Of a stretch of DNA of 64,000 nt, positions 1 to 7,871 are shown in pieces; the first letter of the stretch is position 1, and every line of letters starts with the position of its first letter. The stretch comes from Agrococcus casei LMG 22410 (lineage in GTDB: Bacteria; Actinomycetota; Actinomycetes; Actinomycetales; Microbacteriaceae). The notes under the pieces are model-generated. The model was not told the DNA's origin. It did not search any database and saw only the letters and a list, made by a program, of their open reading frames with translations. The stretch covers positions 1 to 64,000 of the forward strand of contig NZ_FUHU01000020.1 of the NCBI RefSeq assembly GCF_900163565.1. The letters are read 5' to 3'. A program made the translations under genes and the position numbers.

Positions 1-56
1 GAGTCTCTGTCGTGCCTTCCTGGTAACGACTGTCTACAAGAAGTGTCACACCCCAG

Positions 57-188
57 CAGCCATTTCTGCAGCGTCATCGGGTGGACACCGAAGTCTTTCG
101 CGATCTGCTCGATGGTCACGCCGGGCTCACGGTTCCTCACGACGCGCACAACATCGTCACGGAACTCGCTCGGGTAGGGCTTGGGCAC
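57..188 (-). pseudogene. IS3-family transposase OrfA, truncated
   Basis: A 44-codon frame opens at a GTG with AAGGA about eight bases upstream. It reads PKPYPSEFRDDVVRVVRN and then EQIAKDFGVHPMTLQKWL, the N-terminal helix-turn-helix part of IS3-type OrfA proteins, which are normally about 100 residues long. Similarity stops sharply after KWL at base 57 and unrelated sequence follows to the window edge, so the C-terminal leucine zipper is missing. The break may be caused by a second insertion (see findings). The gene is non-functional as it stands. The family call rests on the characteristic motif; the subgroup is not resolved. Confidence 0.8.
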
Positions 189-417
189 AGCAACATCCTT
201 CCAGGCCAACCCCCACGGGCAAGCCAGATCAGATGTCACCTATTCGTGCAGCAGTCCCGAGCTGTCGCAGGGGGAGGCGCGAGAGCTGATGCTTGCAACA
301 CCGGCCTATGACCTGACATCGGCCCGCAAACGGTTTGTGCTGGCTCAGTATGAACAACAGATCGAGCGAGCTCCAGACGACGTGCTCGACCCTGCGGATG
401 TGGGTTTCATCCGGTAG
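181..417 (+). other. Unidentified reading frame, possible gene remnant
   Basis: Codons from about 250 onward read as a plausible C-terminal tail ending AQYEQQIERAPDDVLDP and a stop at 417. The upstream part of the frame overlaps the OrfA remnant on the other strand and has no convincing start or ribosome-binding site. I do not recognise the family. It could be the end of a gene cut by insertion-sequence activity, or chance. Confidence 0.2.
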
Positions 418-695
418 GGCGCATGTCGTGACTGATCCCAGGCAGACTGAATGAGACGCCTTGGAGCATGGATGTGGGGCTCATGCGTATGAGTTTTATC
501 TTTAGGGTTGTTGCCTTGACTAGGTGGGTGTTCTTGGTGGGCCCCAGGGTTTATTCTCGATGGATAAACCGTACTAACTTCGATAAACCTTGCGGGTCTT
601 TGAAGCGTCGAAGATTGCTGACTAGCCAATAGCTTGCGTTGCTAAGTGTGCGGTCTCTTTGATGAGTTGTTGTTCAATCGGTAGTCCCCAATGGG
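418..695. other. Gene-free, lower-GC stretch
   Basis: No convincing coding frame on either strand. Base composition is visibly richer in A and T than the housekeeping part of the window. A minus-strand frame around 630-720 has some protein-like character (EQQLIKETAHLATQAIG before a stop), but no start can be defined. Confidence 0.3.
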
Positions 696-1295
696 CTAAT
701 TCGTAGTGGCACTCATAACTGGTCGAGGGCTCTCAGCGCTTTCCCTGCTGAGGATCCCGGAGATGAGAAGCAACGCTCCAACGGCCAGAAGGATGAGGCT
801 CGGAACAGACCTGGGGAAAATCGGTAGCGGGATCAGTGATGAAAACAGGACGTAGACACTTGTGAGAATTGTTACCGTGGGCAGCCAACGCTCCCAGCCC
901 GACACCACTCCAGATCGGGGCAACACCACACCGGCCAGGATCCCCAGAGCAGCGAGCACGATAACGAGCGAAGTGCCAAACGTCAAAGTCTCCACGGCGC
1001 TCGCAAGAAAAGGACCCGCAAACAGCCCCACTCCAAAACCGGTGAGGGCCACGATCAACAGGGGCTTCCGAGCCACACGCTGCTTGCCAGGTAGTCCTAT
1101 TGCCAAGACCGCAAAGGCAGCAATCAGTAGTACGCCGTGAATGAGGTGTCGCCCGCCCTGGTAGAAGAAAGGAAGCATCGATGTAGCGAGTTGCTGGCTG
1201 ATTACAAAATCAATGAGAAGCGGGGCGATGCCGGCAAGAGAAAGCAAGACGCCAGACACTGCCAAGTTAAGGGGTTCCCGTTGAGTGGTAAACAT
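696..1295 (-). CDS. Hypothetical six-TM membrane protein
   Basis: About 199 residues starting at MFTTQREPLN, chosen because AAGGAG lies eight bases upstream of this ATG; a longer frame begins at 1352 but lacks a site. About six hydrophobic segments can be seen: LAVSGVLLSLAGIAPLLI, HLIHGVLLIAAFAVLAIGL, LIVALTGFGVGLFAGPFLAS, SLVIVLAALGILAGVVL, a segment around ILTSVYVLFSSLIPL, and LILLAVGALLLISGIL, with short loops and a polar tail. No catalytic or transport motif is recognisable. It sits alone among mobile-element remnants, so its role cannot be inferred from its neighbours. It is probably an accessory plasma-membrane protein. Confidence 0.6.
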   Translation of the reverse strand: MFTTQREPLNLAVSGVLLSLAGIAPLLIDFVISQQLATSMLPFFYQGGRHLIHGVLLIAAFAVLAIGLPGKQRVARKPLLIVALTGFGVGLFAGPFLASAVETLTFGTSLVIVLAALGILAGVVLPRSGVVSGWERWLPTVTILTSVYVLFSSLIPLPIFPRSVPSLILLAVGALLLISGILSRESAESPRPVMSATTN

Positions 1296-1419
1296 CGTCT
1301 TTACTCCTTGCTCCTCGTTACAAACTCTTAAACGAGAAAAGCCGGCGATCACATCATTGGAATATAAACACCATATCCGTTCCCTGTTCGGCCGCGTCCT
1401 TCAATAGTCGAGGCTCTCT

Positions 1420-1802
1420 CTATGCAGCCGGCTGCGCGTGTTTGTCAGTGAGTCGGTATTGCGTGACGCGTTGGCCGAACGGCAGGGCGGCAATGCCTCC
1501 GGTTGATTCGATGATGCCGCGATCTGTGAGCATCGCAGCGATGCCGGTACGATCTTGATCAACCCGGCTTCTCCGATGAGGGGGATCGCGTTCTCGATGT
1601 TCTGCCACGTCGACCGGCTTGTCTGGTCAAGGAGTGCCAGGCCAGAGAAGCCAAGAGCCGCTCGTGCGCACTCCGCCATGAGCTGCGATTCGAGGACTTC
1701 TCCGATCACGGTTCCACCGCCGCTCGACTTTAATCCCGATGCCGAGATCGCCAGCAGGCGTCTTCCACGACCGCCTAGACTGCGACCATGAATGCGGTAC
1801 AC
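1420..1802 (-). pseudogene. Frame-disrupted gene, possibly a winged-helix protein
   Basis: Two overlapping minus-strand frames each carry half of something protein-like. One reads TSRSTWQNIENAIPLIGEAG then LIKIV; the other continues DRTGIAAMLTDRGIIES and then LPFGQRVTQYRLTD before a stop at 1420. Joined by a shift near 1560 they give a continuous sequence resembling a DNA-binding winged-helix C-terminus (helix, recognition helix, then a GI-E-S-TGG-type wing), as in some Fic-associated or HTH proteins. The family is inferred loosely. The 5' part overlaps the divergent DUF2332 gene start, consistent with decay. Confidence 0.35.
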
Positions 1803-2750
1803 GACACCTACTTGCGCTTCGCAGAAATCGAAGCGCGAGGAGTTTCACCCGTATACGAGCGATGGGCGAGAGGGGTCGCTGCCGACGCGGAAGTCTGCGA
1901 ATTGATCGGGCAACTTCCCCGGAGCAAGCGTCAGCCGAATTTGATCTTTGCGGCCGCGCGGGCTCTCGGAGCGCCCGTCGCGGGGTATGACGAGCTGCGG
2001 AGTTGGCTTCTGGAGCATTGGGATATGGAGCGAGCGCTCGTGATGCAGCGCTCGACGCAGACGAATGAGGCGGCGCGATGCGCAGTCCTGTTGCCCTTCT
2101 TCGCAGAAGTGGCGCAGCCGATCGCCCTCATCGAAGTCGGCGCTTCCGCAGGTCTCTGCCTCTACCCGGATCGTTACAGCTACCGATACGACCTGCACGG
2201 TCGAGTGCTCGAACTCGACCCCAGGGACGGCGAAAGCGACGTTGTATTCTCCTGCCCCGTCGTTGGCTCCGACTTCGCGGCACCTAGACTTCCTGAGGTC
2301 GCTTCCCGGGCCGGAATCGACCTCAACCCGCTGGACGCAAGCGACGCCGAGCAGGTCGACTGGCTAGAAGCACTTGTATGGCCTGAACACGAAGAACGCC
2401 GCGCTCGACTGCGCCGCGCGGCTCGGGTCGCAGCGCAGGACCCACCGAAACTCGTCCGGGGCGACGCGAGCGATGAAATCGCCGACCTCGTGGCGCAGGC
2501 TCCGCGTGATGCAAGTGTTGTCGTCTTTCACAGCGCCGTCCTGGTCTACATGACGCCAGACGAGCGGTCTCGCTTCACGGAGACCGTTTCTCAGCTCCCG
2601 GTTACCTGGATCAGCAACGAGGGGCCGGCTGTGCTTCCCCGTGTGACGGAACAAGTTTCGAAGGACATCGACGGCCGAACGATTGTTGCAGTCAACGGCC
2701 AAGCTCGGGCTCTAGTAGGACCTCACGGCCAGTCGCTCGAACTGCTGTGA
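1788..2750 (+). CDS. DUF2332 family protein
   Basis: 320 residues, close to the usual family length. The N-terminus (TYLRFAEIEARGVSPVYERW) and the segment PIALIEVGASAGLCLYPDRY are hallmarks of DUF2332. That second segment looks like a class-I methyltransferase SAM-binding loop (E-x-G-A-S-A-G-L), followed by YRYD and, late in the protein, WISNEGPAVLP. No reaction has been established for the family; a SAM-dependent methyltransferase-like fold is an inference from the glycine-rich loop. The frame is intact from an ATG at 1788 to a stop at 2750. It is the only clearly functional-looking gene of normal composition in the debris-rich first 4 kb. Confidence 0.75.
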   Translation: MNAVHDTYLRFAEIEARGVSPVYERWARGVAADAEVCELIGQLPRSKRQPNLIFAAARALGAPVAGYDELRSWLLEHWDMERALVMQRSTQTNEAARCAVLLPFFAEVAQPIALIEVGASAGLCLYPDRYSYRYDLHGRVLELDPRDGESDVVFSCPVVGSDFAAPRLPEVASRAGIDLNPLDASDAEQVDWLEALVWPEHEERRARLRRAARVAAQDPPKLVRGDASDEIADLVAQAPRDASVVVFHSAVLVYMTPDERSRFTETVSQLPVTWISNEGPAVLPRVTEQVSKDIDGRTIVAVNGQARALVGPHGQSLELL

Positions 2751-2995
2751 ATCACCGCTTGTGACGTTTGTGTCCATGGGAAAGCGGCCGATAGAGTCAC
2801 CCCATTGAGCAGCACTTTCGAAAGATGAGCGTGCATCTTTATGCATATCCCACGTCGTCGCCGGGGCAGTGGCGAGACTAGTGCCAGGGGGAGCTCTGGC
2901 AAGGGGCTGCTAGAGATTGATGATGTGGAGTGAGAAGAAGACGCTGCGTTCGCGACCGCGGTAGGCAGCGGCGCTGGTGACCAGGCGGCCCCTCC

Positions 2996-3103
2996 CAGGC
3001 CGCGTGCGACGAGGTCGGCAATGCGGATTATGGGCGCATCTCCGCCGATCCATCCGGCGACGTAGCCGATGCTGTAGGCGCTGGTGTCCACCCCGAGGAT
3101 GCC
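2996..3103 (-). pseudogene. ArdC-like zincin C-terminal scrap
   Basis: A 36-codon stretch reads GVDTSAYSIGYVAGW then IGGDAPIIRIADLVARG. This pattern (GxDTS-YS-YVAGW-GGD) is seen near the C-terminus of ArdC-type antirestriction/zincin proteins carried on actinobacterial mobile elements. No HExxH domain, start codon or continuation is present. The rest of 2751-3368 has no other supportable gene. The assignment is from memory of the motif and is tentative. Confidence 0.3.
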
Positions 3104-3368
3104 AGCACGGCAAGATCTCCGGCGCTGGGGCAACGATCGGTTAGTACTCCAAGTTCTCCCTAGCCAGACGGCCAAGATTGAGCTAAACCAATATTGACAT
3201 CTTCCCGCGGTGGAATACCAAGGGAGTCAGAATCGACCGTTATCGGCGGGTGCCCGTGCAACTGCTCATCGACTCGTCGGTACTGTTAGTAAGTACTCGG
3301 TCCTCTTTCACATCATAGCTTGGCATTCGAAGTTGAGCATTGTCGGGCAATCGCGTTTCCTCAGGCTG

Positions 3369-3494
3369 TGGGAATCGTTCTTCTCTGCGCTGAAGAACGA
3401 ACGTGTCTACCGCACCGTCTACGCGACGAAAGAGCGCGCCAGGTACGACGTCATCGCCTACATCGGCCTGGCTAAAAGCGAGAGCGCGCTGTGA
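3369..3494 (+). pseudogene. IS3-family transposase OrfB, C-terminal fragment
   Basis: The last 41 codons of a plus-strand frame read WESFFSALKNERVYRTVYAT then KERARYDVIAYI. This matches the end of the DDE integrase domain of IS3 OrfB, where ESFFSALKxE carries the catalytic glutamate. After YI the expected EGFYNxxRxHSAL is replaced by GLAKSESAL and a stop, so even this end is rearranged. The catalytic aspartates and more than 200 residues are missing upstream. It lies in the opposite orientation to the OrfA remnant at 57-188, so the two come from different insertions or from a rearranged one. Confidence 0.75.
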
Positions 3495-3545
3495 TCCACC
3501 GTCAGATGGAAAGCTGCTTAATCACAGGAGGGGTGAGTGATTTCA

Positions 3546-4067
3546 TTAGTGGGTTTGGCTGAGGATGAATATCCAAGCGGCCAGCCCGATTGCGCCGGTG
3601 CAAATCGCCGACGGTGTACTTAGGCTGGTGAGCCTCCGGATTGCTTCGGACGCAAAAGTTCCGACTGCTACGACTGGCGCGAGGAACAAGGTTGCTAGTA
3701 CCCCACCCGTTAGCCCGGATGCGAATGAACTCTCGGAGAGCACTGCTGTCGCGACGGCAATTCCGAGCATGAAGGTGCAGTAGTTGCAGATTGCGGCGAA
3801 CCACCCGATCGGCGGCAGTCCGACGAACCGAGGTATCCACCAGCTGTTCGCGAGTGTGGGAACTAGATAGAGGAGGGTGCCGAGAGCTCCGTAGAAGGGG
3901 AGTTGGGAGAAATTGCTTAACTCATGAGCGGCATTCCAGGCGAGCGCAGGTGTGCACAGCATCAGAACTCCCGACAGGAGCAGACCTGCGACGACAGTGC
4001 CTCGAACTACGAGAAACGGACTTGGCAATGCTACTGGCGTGCTCTCGATGGGGGGAGTCTCGTCCAT
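3546..4067 (-). CDS. Hypothetical membrane protein
   Basis: About 173 residues from MDETPPIEST. That ATG is preferred over the upstream one at 4160 because a GGAGG lies about ten bases before it and the extra N-terminus is low quality. About four to five hydrophobic segments: FLVVRGTVVAGLLLSGVLML, LPFYGALGTLLYLVPTLA, FAAICNYCTFMLGIAVAT, GVLATLFLAPVVAVGTFA and AICTGAIGLAAWIFIL. No family is recognised. Its 3' end lies next to the OrfB remnant and its 5' end faces the tRNA cluster, so it may belong to the same accessory strip. Confidence 0.55.
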   Translation of the reverse strand: MDETPPIESTPVALPSPFLVVRGTVVAGLLLSGVLMLCTPALAWNAAHELSNFSQLPFYGALGTLLYLVPTLANSWWIPRFVGLPPIGWFAAICNYCTFMLGIAVATAVLSESSFASGLTGGVLATLFLAPVVAVGTFASEAIRRLTSLSTPSAICTGAIGLAAWIFILSQTH

Positions 4068-4215
4068 TGGTGTCAAACCTCCGAGTGTCGAGACAAACAG
4101 TACGTCATGCGTTGCAAGCGAGAGGTTCAAACTTGTCGACAACCGGCACAAAACCGGCACAAGGGCGATTGGCAGCCTTCAGAAAGTCTTCCGAAATGCG
4201 GTTTGGAGGCAAGAA

Positions 4216-4249
4216 GAAACCCCTCCATGTAGAAGCTAGGAGGGGTTTC
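4216..4249 (-). terminator. Intrinsic terminator after tRNA-Phe
   Basis: An 11-bp perfect stem (GAAACCCCTCC with GGAGGGGTTTC) and a 12-base loop lie two bases past the 3' end of tRNA-Phe. The downstream strand is CTTCTTG rather than a clean T run. The position and stem strength support termination of the tRNA transcript. Confidence 0.75.
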
Positions 4250-4251
4250 AG

Positions 4252-4324
4252 TGGCTCCGACCGGCATCGATCCGGTGACCTTTCGATTTTCAGTCGAACG
4301 CTCTACCAACTGAGCTACAGAGCC
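4252..4324 (-). tRNA. tRNA-Phe (GAA)
   Basis: A 73-nt cloverleaf with acceptor stem GGCTCTG/CGGAGCC, D arm TAGCTCAGTTGGTAGAGC, anticodon loop CTGAAAA (anticodon GAA) and T loop GATCGATGC flanked by CCG-GG pairs. The discriminator base is A and CCA is not encoded. It is the last gene of the Glu-Asp-Phe cluster read on the minus strand, separated from tRNA-Asp by its own terminator, so it probably has a separate promoter around 4330-4350. Confidence 0.95.
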
Positions 4325-4353
4325 GGCAACGACTCGCGTCGCCTGGGCAAAAA

Positions 4354-4371
4354 CCCTCTCTTTCGAGAGGG
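4354..4371 (-). terminator. Intrinsic terminator after tRNA-Asp
   Basis: A perfect 7-bp stem CCCTCTC/GAGAGGG with a four-base loop is followed on the minus strand by five T residues. It lies about a dozen bases beyond the 3' end of tRNA-Asp and before tRNA-Phe. It has the textbook rho-independent shape. Confidence 0.8.
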
Positions 4372-4382
4372 CAATTGCTTTG

Positions 4383-4456
4383 CGACCCTGACGGGACTTG
4401 AACCCGCGACCTCCGCCGTGACAGGGCGGCACGCTAACCAACTGCGCTACAGGGCC
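4383..4456 (-). tRNA. tRNA-Asp (GTC)
   Basis: A 74-nt cloverleaf with acceptor stem GGCCCTG/CAGGGTC (one G-U pair), anticodon arm CCGCC-CTGTCAC-GGCGG giving anticodon GTC, and a T arm with GGGTTCAAGTCCC. The discriminator is G, the identity base of tRNA-Asp. CCA is not encoded. It lies 28 bases downstream of tRNA-Glu and is probably co-transcribed with it. Confidence 0.95.
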
Positions 4457-4484
4457 ATATTGTGTTATTTTTTTCCGTCTTGCG

Positions 4485-4557
4485 TGACCCCAACGGGATT
4501 CGAACCCGTGTTACCGCCGTGAAAGGGCGACGTCCTAGGCCACTAGACGATGGGGCC
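4485..4557 (-). tRNA. tRNA-Glu (TTC)
   Basis: A 73-nt cloverleaf with acceptor stem GGCCCCA/TGGGGTC, anticodon loop CTTTCAC (anticodon TTC), and T arm CGGGTTCGAATCCCG. The discriminator is A. First gene of the minus-strand cluster; the 270-bp space to the divergent M23 peptidase gene must hold both promoters, but no sharp consensus boxes stand out there. Confidence 0.95.
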
Positions 4558-4827
4558 ATGTGCTTTCAGGCACACAACTACCGAAGATCGAGCGTACTGC
4601 ATGGTTTCACGCAATTGCAAATCCCGGCACTTGAGCCATTCACGGCCCACGCGATTGTATGCAGAAACCGGCCTCGCGCGCCAATCGAGAACGCAAGACG
4701 TGCCGCTCTCGATGCGACAGCCCATCTGCCGTACCCGCCAAACTCTTTCAAGTTGAGCATGAACTTGATACGCTTTGGCGGTCTGTGTTCGGTCGCCCGG
4801 GCCTGACGACAACAGGATTGGACTCGA

Positions 4828-6189
4828 ATGCACTCTGCATCTCACAACGCGCGCAGATCAGGAACACGTCGCCGCACGCGACTCGCAGCGCTGCTGTCGA
4901 TCGTTGCACTCGCCGGACTCTTCTCGACAACGGTGAACGGCACCACAGCTCAGGCACAGGAGACCGACGAGAACGGATACCCCACTTGGGCAGCAGTTGA
5001 GGCCGCTCGCGGCAACGAAGCCGCCAAAGAGCAGCAGATTAAAGAGATCAAGGCCTTGATCTCGAACCTCGAAGACCAGGCAGCAGCGGCCCAAGACCAC
5101 GCCCGCGAGATGACCACGGCTGCGGCGGTGGCTCAGGATGCCTTCAATGAGGCCCGAGGCAACGCCATGTATCTCGACGAGCAGGCAGCGAAGGCTGCTG
5201 AGGCTGCCGAAGAGTCGAAGAAGCAGGCCGCTGCCATGACGGGTGAGATCGCCCGCACCGGCGGCACCGGCAACATGAGCGTCGAGCTGTTCGCCAACCC
5301 CGGCGAAGCCGATGACTACCTCTACCGCCTGGGCATGATGGACCGCGTCAGCGGCACCCTCTCGGTCTCGTACGAGCAGGCACAGAAGGACGCCAACACG
5401 GCACTGGCCCTCAAGGACCAGGCGAAGGTGGCCTCAGACAAGCGCGACGAGCTCTACCAGGAGGCGCAGCAGGCCGCTGATGACGCGATGGCCGCGCAGC
5501 AGGCAGCCGAGCAGGCTGTCACCGAGGAGATGGACCACCGCGGTGAGCTCGAGGCCCAGCTGAGCGTGCTCGAAGAGGACCGCGCCGCGACTGAGGCCGA
5601 CTACCAGGCTGGCGTCGAGTACCGCGCAGAGCTCGAGCGCAAGGAGCGCGAGCGCCGTGAGCGTGAAGAGCGTGAAGCCCGCGAGCGCGAAGAGCGGGAA
5701 GCTCGCGAGCGCGAAGAGAACAACAACCCCGGCACCGGCACCTACACGCCTCCTCCCACGTCGGACCCGCCCGTAACCAACAGCGGCTGGACTCGTCCGA
5801 GCTCGGGCTGGATCACCTCGCACTTCGGGATGCGCAGTGACCCCCTCGGCCAGTGGGGCTACGTGCTGCACGACGGCACCGACTTCAGCGCAGGATGCGG
5901 TGCTCCGATCCGCGCTGCCGCAGCCGGAACCATCTCGCAGATCGGTGTCGACGGCTACGGCGCGAACTTCGTGACGATCAACCATGGCGGCGGCGTCTCG
6001 ACCTCGTACTACCACAACATGTATCCGACGTTCCGCGGATGGGGTGAGTACGTCAATGCAGGCGACGTCATTGCATACGAGGGCACGACGGGCTGGTCAA
6101 CAGGCTGTCACCTGCACTTCATCCTGCGGGTCAACGGCGTGGCCCAGGACTCTGTTCCGTGGCTTCGGGCACGCGGAGTCAACATCTAG
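4828..6189 (+). CDS. Coiled-coil M23 family peptidoglycan peptidase
   Basis: 453 residues. An arginine-rich N-terminus (RRSGTRRRTRLAALLSIVAL) and a hydrophobic core ending near AQAQ at about residue 45 make an export signal. Residues about 55-300 form a long heptad-rich coiled coil (AKAAEAAEESKKQAAAM and later charged ERREREEREARERE repeats). A Pro/Thr/Asn linker leads to a LytM/M23 domain from about 325 to 445. The metal ligands are visible: H348 and D352 in LHDGTDFS and H428/H430 in HLHF. The architecture matches EnvC/RipA-type hydrolases, in which the coiled coil controls access to the active site. The domain probably cuts cross-links in cell-wall peptides during growth or division. It is a single-gene transcript closed by a strong terminator. 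Confidence 0.9.
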   Translation: MHSASHNARRSGTRRRTRLAALLSIVALAGLFSTTVNGTTAQAQETDENGYPTWAAVEAARGNEAAKEQQIKEIKALISNLEDQAAAAQDHAREMTTAAAVAQDAFNEARGNAMYLDEQAAKAAEAAEESKKQAAAMTGEIARTGGTGNMSVELFANPGEADDYLYRLGMMDRVSGTLSVSYEQAQKDANTALALKDQAKVASDKRDELYQEAQQAADDAMAAQQAAEQAVTEEMDHRGELEAQLSVLEEDRAATEADYQAGVEYRAELERKERERREREEREAREREEREAREREENNNPGTGTYTPPPTSDPPVTNSGWTRPSSGWITSHFGMRSDPLGQWGYVLHDGTDFSAGCGAPIRAAAAGTISQIGVDGYGANFVTINHGGGVSTSYYHNMYPTFRGWGEYVNAGDVIAYEGTTGWSTGCHLHFILRVNGVAQDSVPWLRARGVNI

Positions 6190-6204
6190 CGACAGGTGAT
6201 GAGA

Positions 6205-6238
6205 AACGCCCCGCTGAGCAGCTGCTCAGCGGGGCGTT
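6205..6238. terminator. Bidirectional terminator between M23 peptidase and ppa
   Basis: A perfect 34-base palindrome (AACGCCCCGCTGAGCA and its complement around a GC centre) is flanked by T-rich sequence (TTCTTCG) on the plus side. It sits between two convergent genes and can serve both. Confidence 0.9.
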
Positions 6239-6254
6239 CTTCGTGTGCGAGTGA

Positions 6255-6800
6255 CTACTCGGCGACGTCCTTGCGGCCGCCCTCGGCAGCTTCGACCGAC
6301 TCGTCGGTCTCGCCGTTGGCCTTCTCGTAGGCTTCGAAGCCGTCGGTCACGGTCTTGGTGGCTGCTTCGACGCCCTCCCAGCCGCCGACCTTGGCCCACT
6401 TGCCGGGCTCGAGGTCCTTGTAGTGCACGAAGAAGTGCTCGATCTCGTCCTTGGTGTTCTGCGGCACATCGCCGATGTCCTGGATGTGTGCCCAGCGGGG
6501 GTCCTTCTCGAGCACGCAGATGACCTTCGTGTCGATGCCGCCGTCGTCTTCCATGTTCAGCTGGCCGACCGGGCGAACCTTCACGAAGACCCCCGGGGGC
6601 ACCGAGTAGTCGAGCAGCACCAGCGCGTCGACAGGGTCGTCGTCGAGGCCGAGCGTGCCCTCGAAGAAGCCGTAGTCGGCGGGGTACGCGAACGAGGTGA
6701 AGAGCACGCGGTCTAGGTAGACGCGACCCGTCTCGTGGTCGAGCTCGTACTTGTTGCGGCTTCCCTTGGGAATCTCGATCACAACGTCATATGCGGTCAT
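6255..6800 (-). CDS. ppa: Inorganic pyrophosphatase, family I
   Basis: 181 residues from [19 protein letters not shown]; this ATG has GAGGA seven bases upstream, so the upstream in-frame ATG at 6830 is not used. The family I signature is intact: the catalytic segment DDPVDALVL carries the metal-binding aspartates, preceded by YPADYGF and followed by [12 protein letters not shown]. It hydrolyses PPi to two phosphates and pulls biosynthetic reactions forward. The cytoplasmic enzyme is normally about 160-175 residues, and the acidic C-terminal tail after about 160 ([14 protein letters not shown]) is an extra, as in many actinobacteria. It is transcribed divergently from tilS, with a 54-bp gap. 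Confidence 0.96.
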   Translation of the reverse strand: MTAYDVVIEIPKGSRNKYELDHETGRVYLDRVLFTSFAYPADYGFFEGTLGLDDDPVDALVLLDYSVPPGVFVKVRPVGQLNMEDDGGIDTKVICVLEKDPRWAHIQDIGDVPQNTKDEIEHFFVHYKDLEPGKWAKVGGWEGVEAATKTVTDGFEAYEKANGETDESVEAAEGGRKDVAE

Positions 6801-6854
6801 CCGCTGATCCTCACATTCTCGCATTGTCACTAGGATTGGTCATAAGGTTACTTC

Positions 6855-7847
6855 ATGCCCGAAAACGCTAGGCGCCCCCGTCTGACTCCCGCAATGGCCG
6901 ACATCCGTCGGGCTGTGCGCGAGTCCCTTGGCGACCTCTCAGAGGGTCAGCTGGTACTCGTCGCGCTCTCCGGAGGCGCCGATTCGCTGGCACTCGCCGC
7001 GGCCACCGCATTCGAGGCTCCTCGTGCTGGCCTCCGCGCTGGCGCCGTGATCATCGACCATGGTCTGCAGGAGGGCAGCGACGAGGTGGCCCAGCGGGCG
7101 GCAGAGCAGGCGACTGGGCTCGGCCTCGACCCGGTCATCGTGCGTCGCATCGACGTCGGCGAGCAGGGCGGCCCTGAGGCTGCCGCGCGCCAGGCGCGCT
7201 ATGCCGCGTTCATGTCGGTTCGCAAAGAGACGGGCGCTGCAGCGATCCTGCTCGGCCACACCCTCGACGACCAGGCCGAGACCGTGCTGCTGGGCCTCGC
7301 CCGCGGCTCCGGCGCCGAGAGCCTGTGGGGCATGCACACCGTGATCGGCCCCATGCGGCGGCCGATGCTGCAGATCCGCCGCGACCAGACGCACCAGTCA
7401 TGTGTCGACCAGGGCATCGAACCCTGGAACGACCCCCACAACTCCGACGACCGCTACACCCGTGTGCGCATCCGTCAGCGTGTGCTGCCCATGCTCGACG
7501 AAGAGCTCGGAGGCGGCGTCGCACTGGCCCTCACGCGCACCGCCGACCAGCTGCGCGAAGACGCAGAGGCCCTCGCGCACTTCGCGCAGGAGCAGATCGG
7601 CGACCTCGTCGAGCACGCAGAAGCCGGCCTCTCGCTCGAAGCCGAGGCGCTGCGAGCCAACCCGCCGGCACTGCGCCAGCGCATCATCCGACTCGCGGTG
7701 CAGAGCGAGTTCCATGTCTCGCTCACGCGCCAGCAGACGCTCGAAGTCTCGCGCCTCGTGACCGACTGGCACGGCCAGGGCCCGCTGCATCTTCCGGGTC
7801 TGCAGGTGCGTCGCGAAGGAAAGCGCATCTTCTTCACCGCCGCATAG
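6855..7847 (+). CDS. tilS: tRNA(Ile)-lysidine synthetase
   Basis: 330 residues. The N-type ATP pyrophosphatase P-loop LSGGADSLAL lies at residues 39-46. It is followed by IIDHGLQ, LGHTLDDQAETVLLGLARGS and RPMLQIRRDQ, all typical of TilS. The enzyme converts cytidine 34 of the CAU-anticodon tRNA-Ile to lysidine so that it reads AUA. The C-terminal part (about 220-330) is the short substrate-binding helical domain of actinobacterial TilS. Position before hpt and ftsH is the classic bacterial order tilS-hpt-ftsH, here interrupted by a lipoprotein gene. Confidence 0.95.
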   Translation: MPENARRPRLTPAMADIRRAVRESLGDLSEGQLVLVALSGGADSLALAAATAFEAPRAGLRAGAVIIDHGLQEGSDEVAQRAAEQATGLGLDPVIVRRIDVGEQGGPEAAARQARYAAFMSVRKETGAAAILLGHTLDDQAETVLLGLARGSGAESLWGMHTVIGPMRRPMLQIRRDQTHQSCVDQGIEPWNDPHNSDDRYTRVRIRQRVLPMLDEELGGGVALALTRTADQLREDAEALAHFAQEQIGDLVEHAEAGLSLEAEALRANPPALRQRIIRLAVQSEFHVSLTRQQTLEVSRLVTDWHGQGPLHLPGLQVRREGKRIFFTAA

Positions 7848-7871
7848 ACAGGCCGGTGGCAGAATAGTCGC

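Noticed and set aside
2268-2277. Ten-base match to the 3' end of tRNA-Phe inside the DUF2332 gene, as a possible attachment site
   Set aside because: Ten bases in a coding region is within chance; no integrase and no second flank are visible.
4138-4162. AACCGGCACAA twice in a row between the membrane gene and tRNA-Phe
   Set aside because: An 11-base tandem duplication without other structure; too little to call an attachment site or operator.
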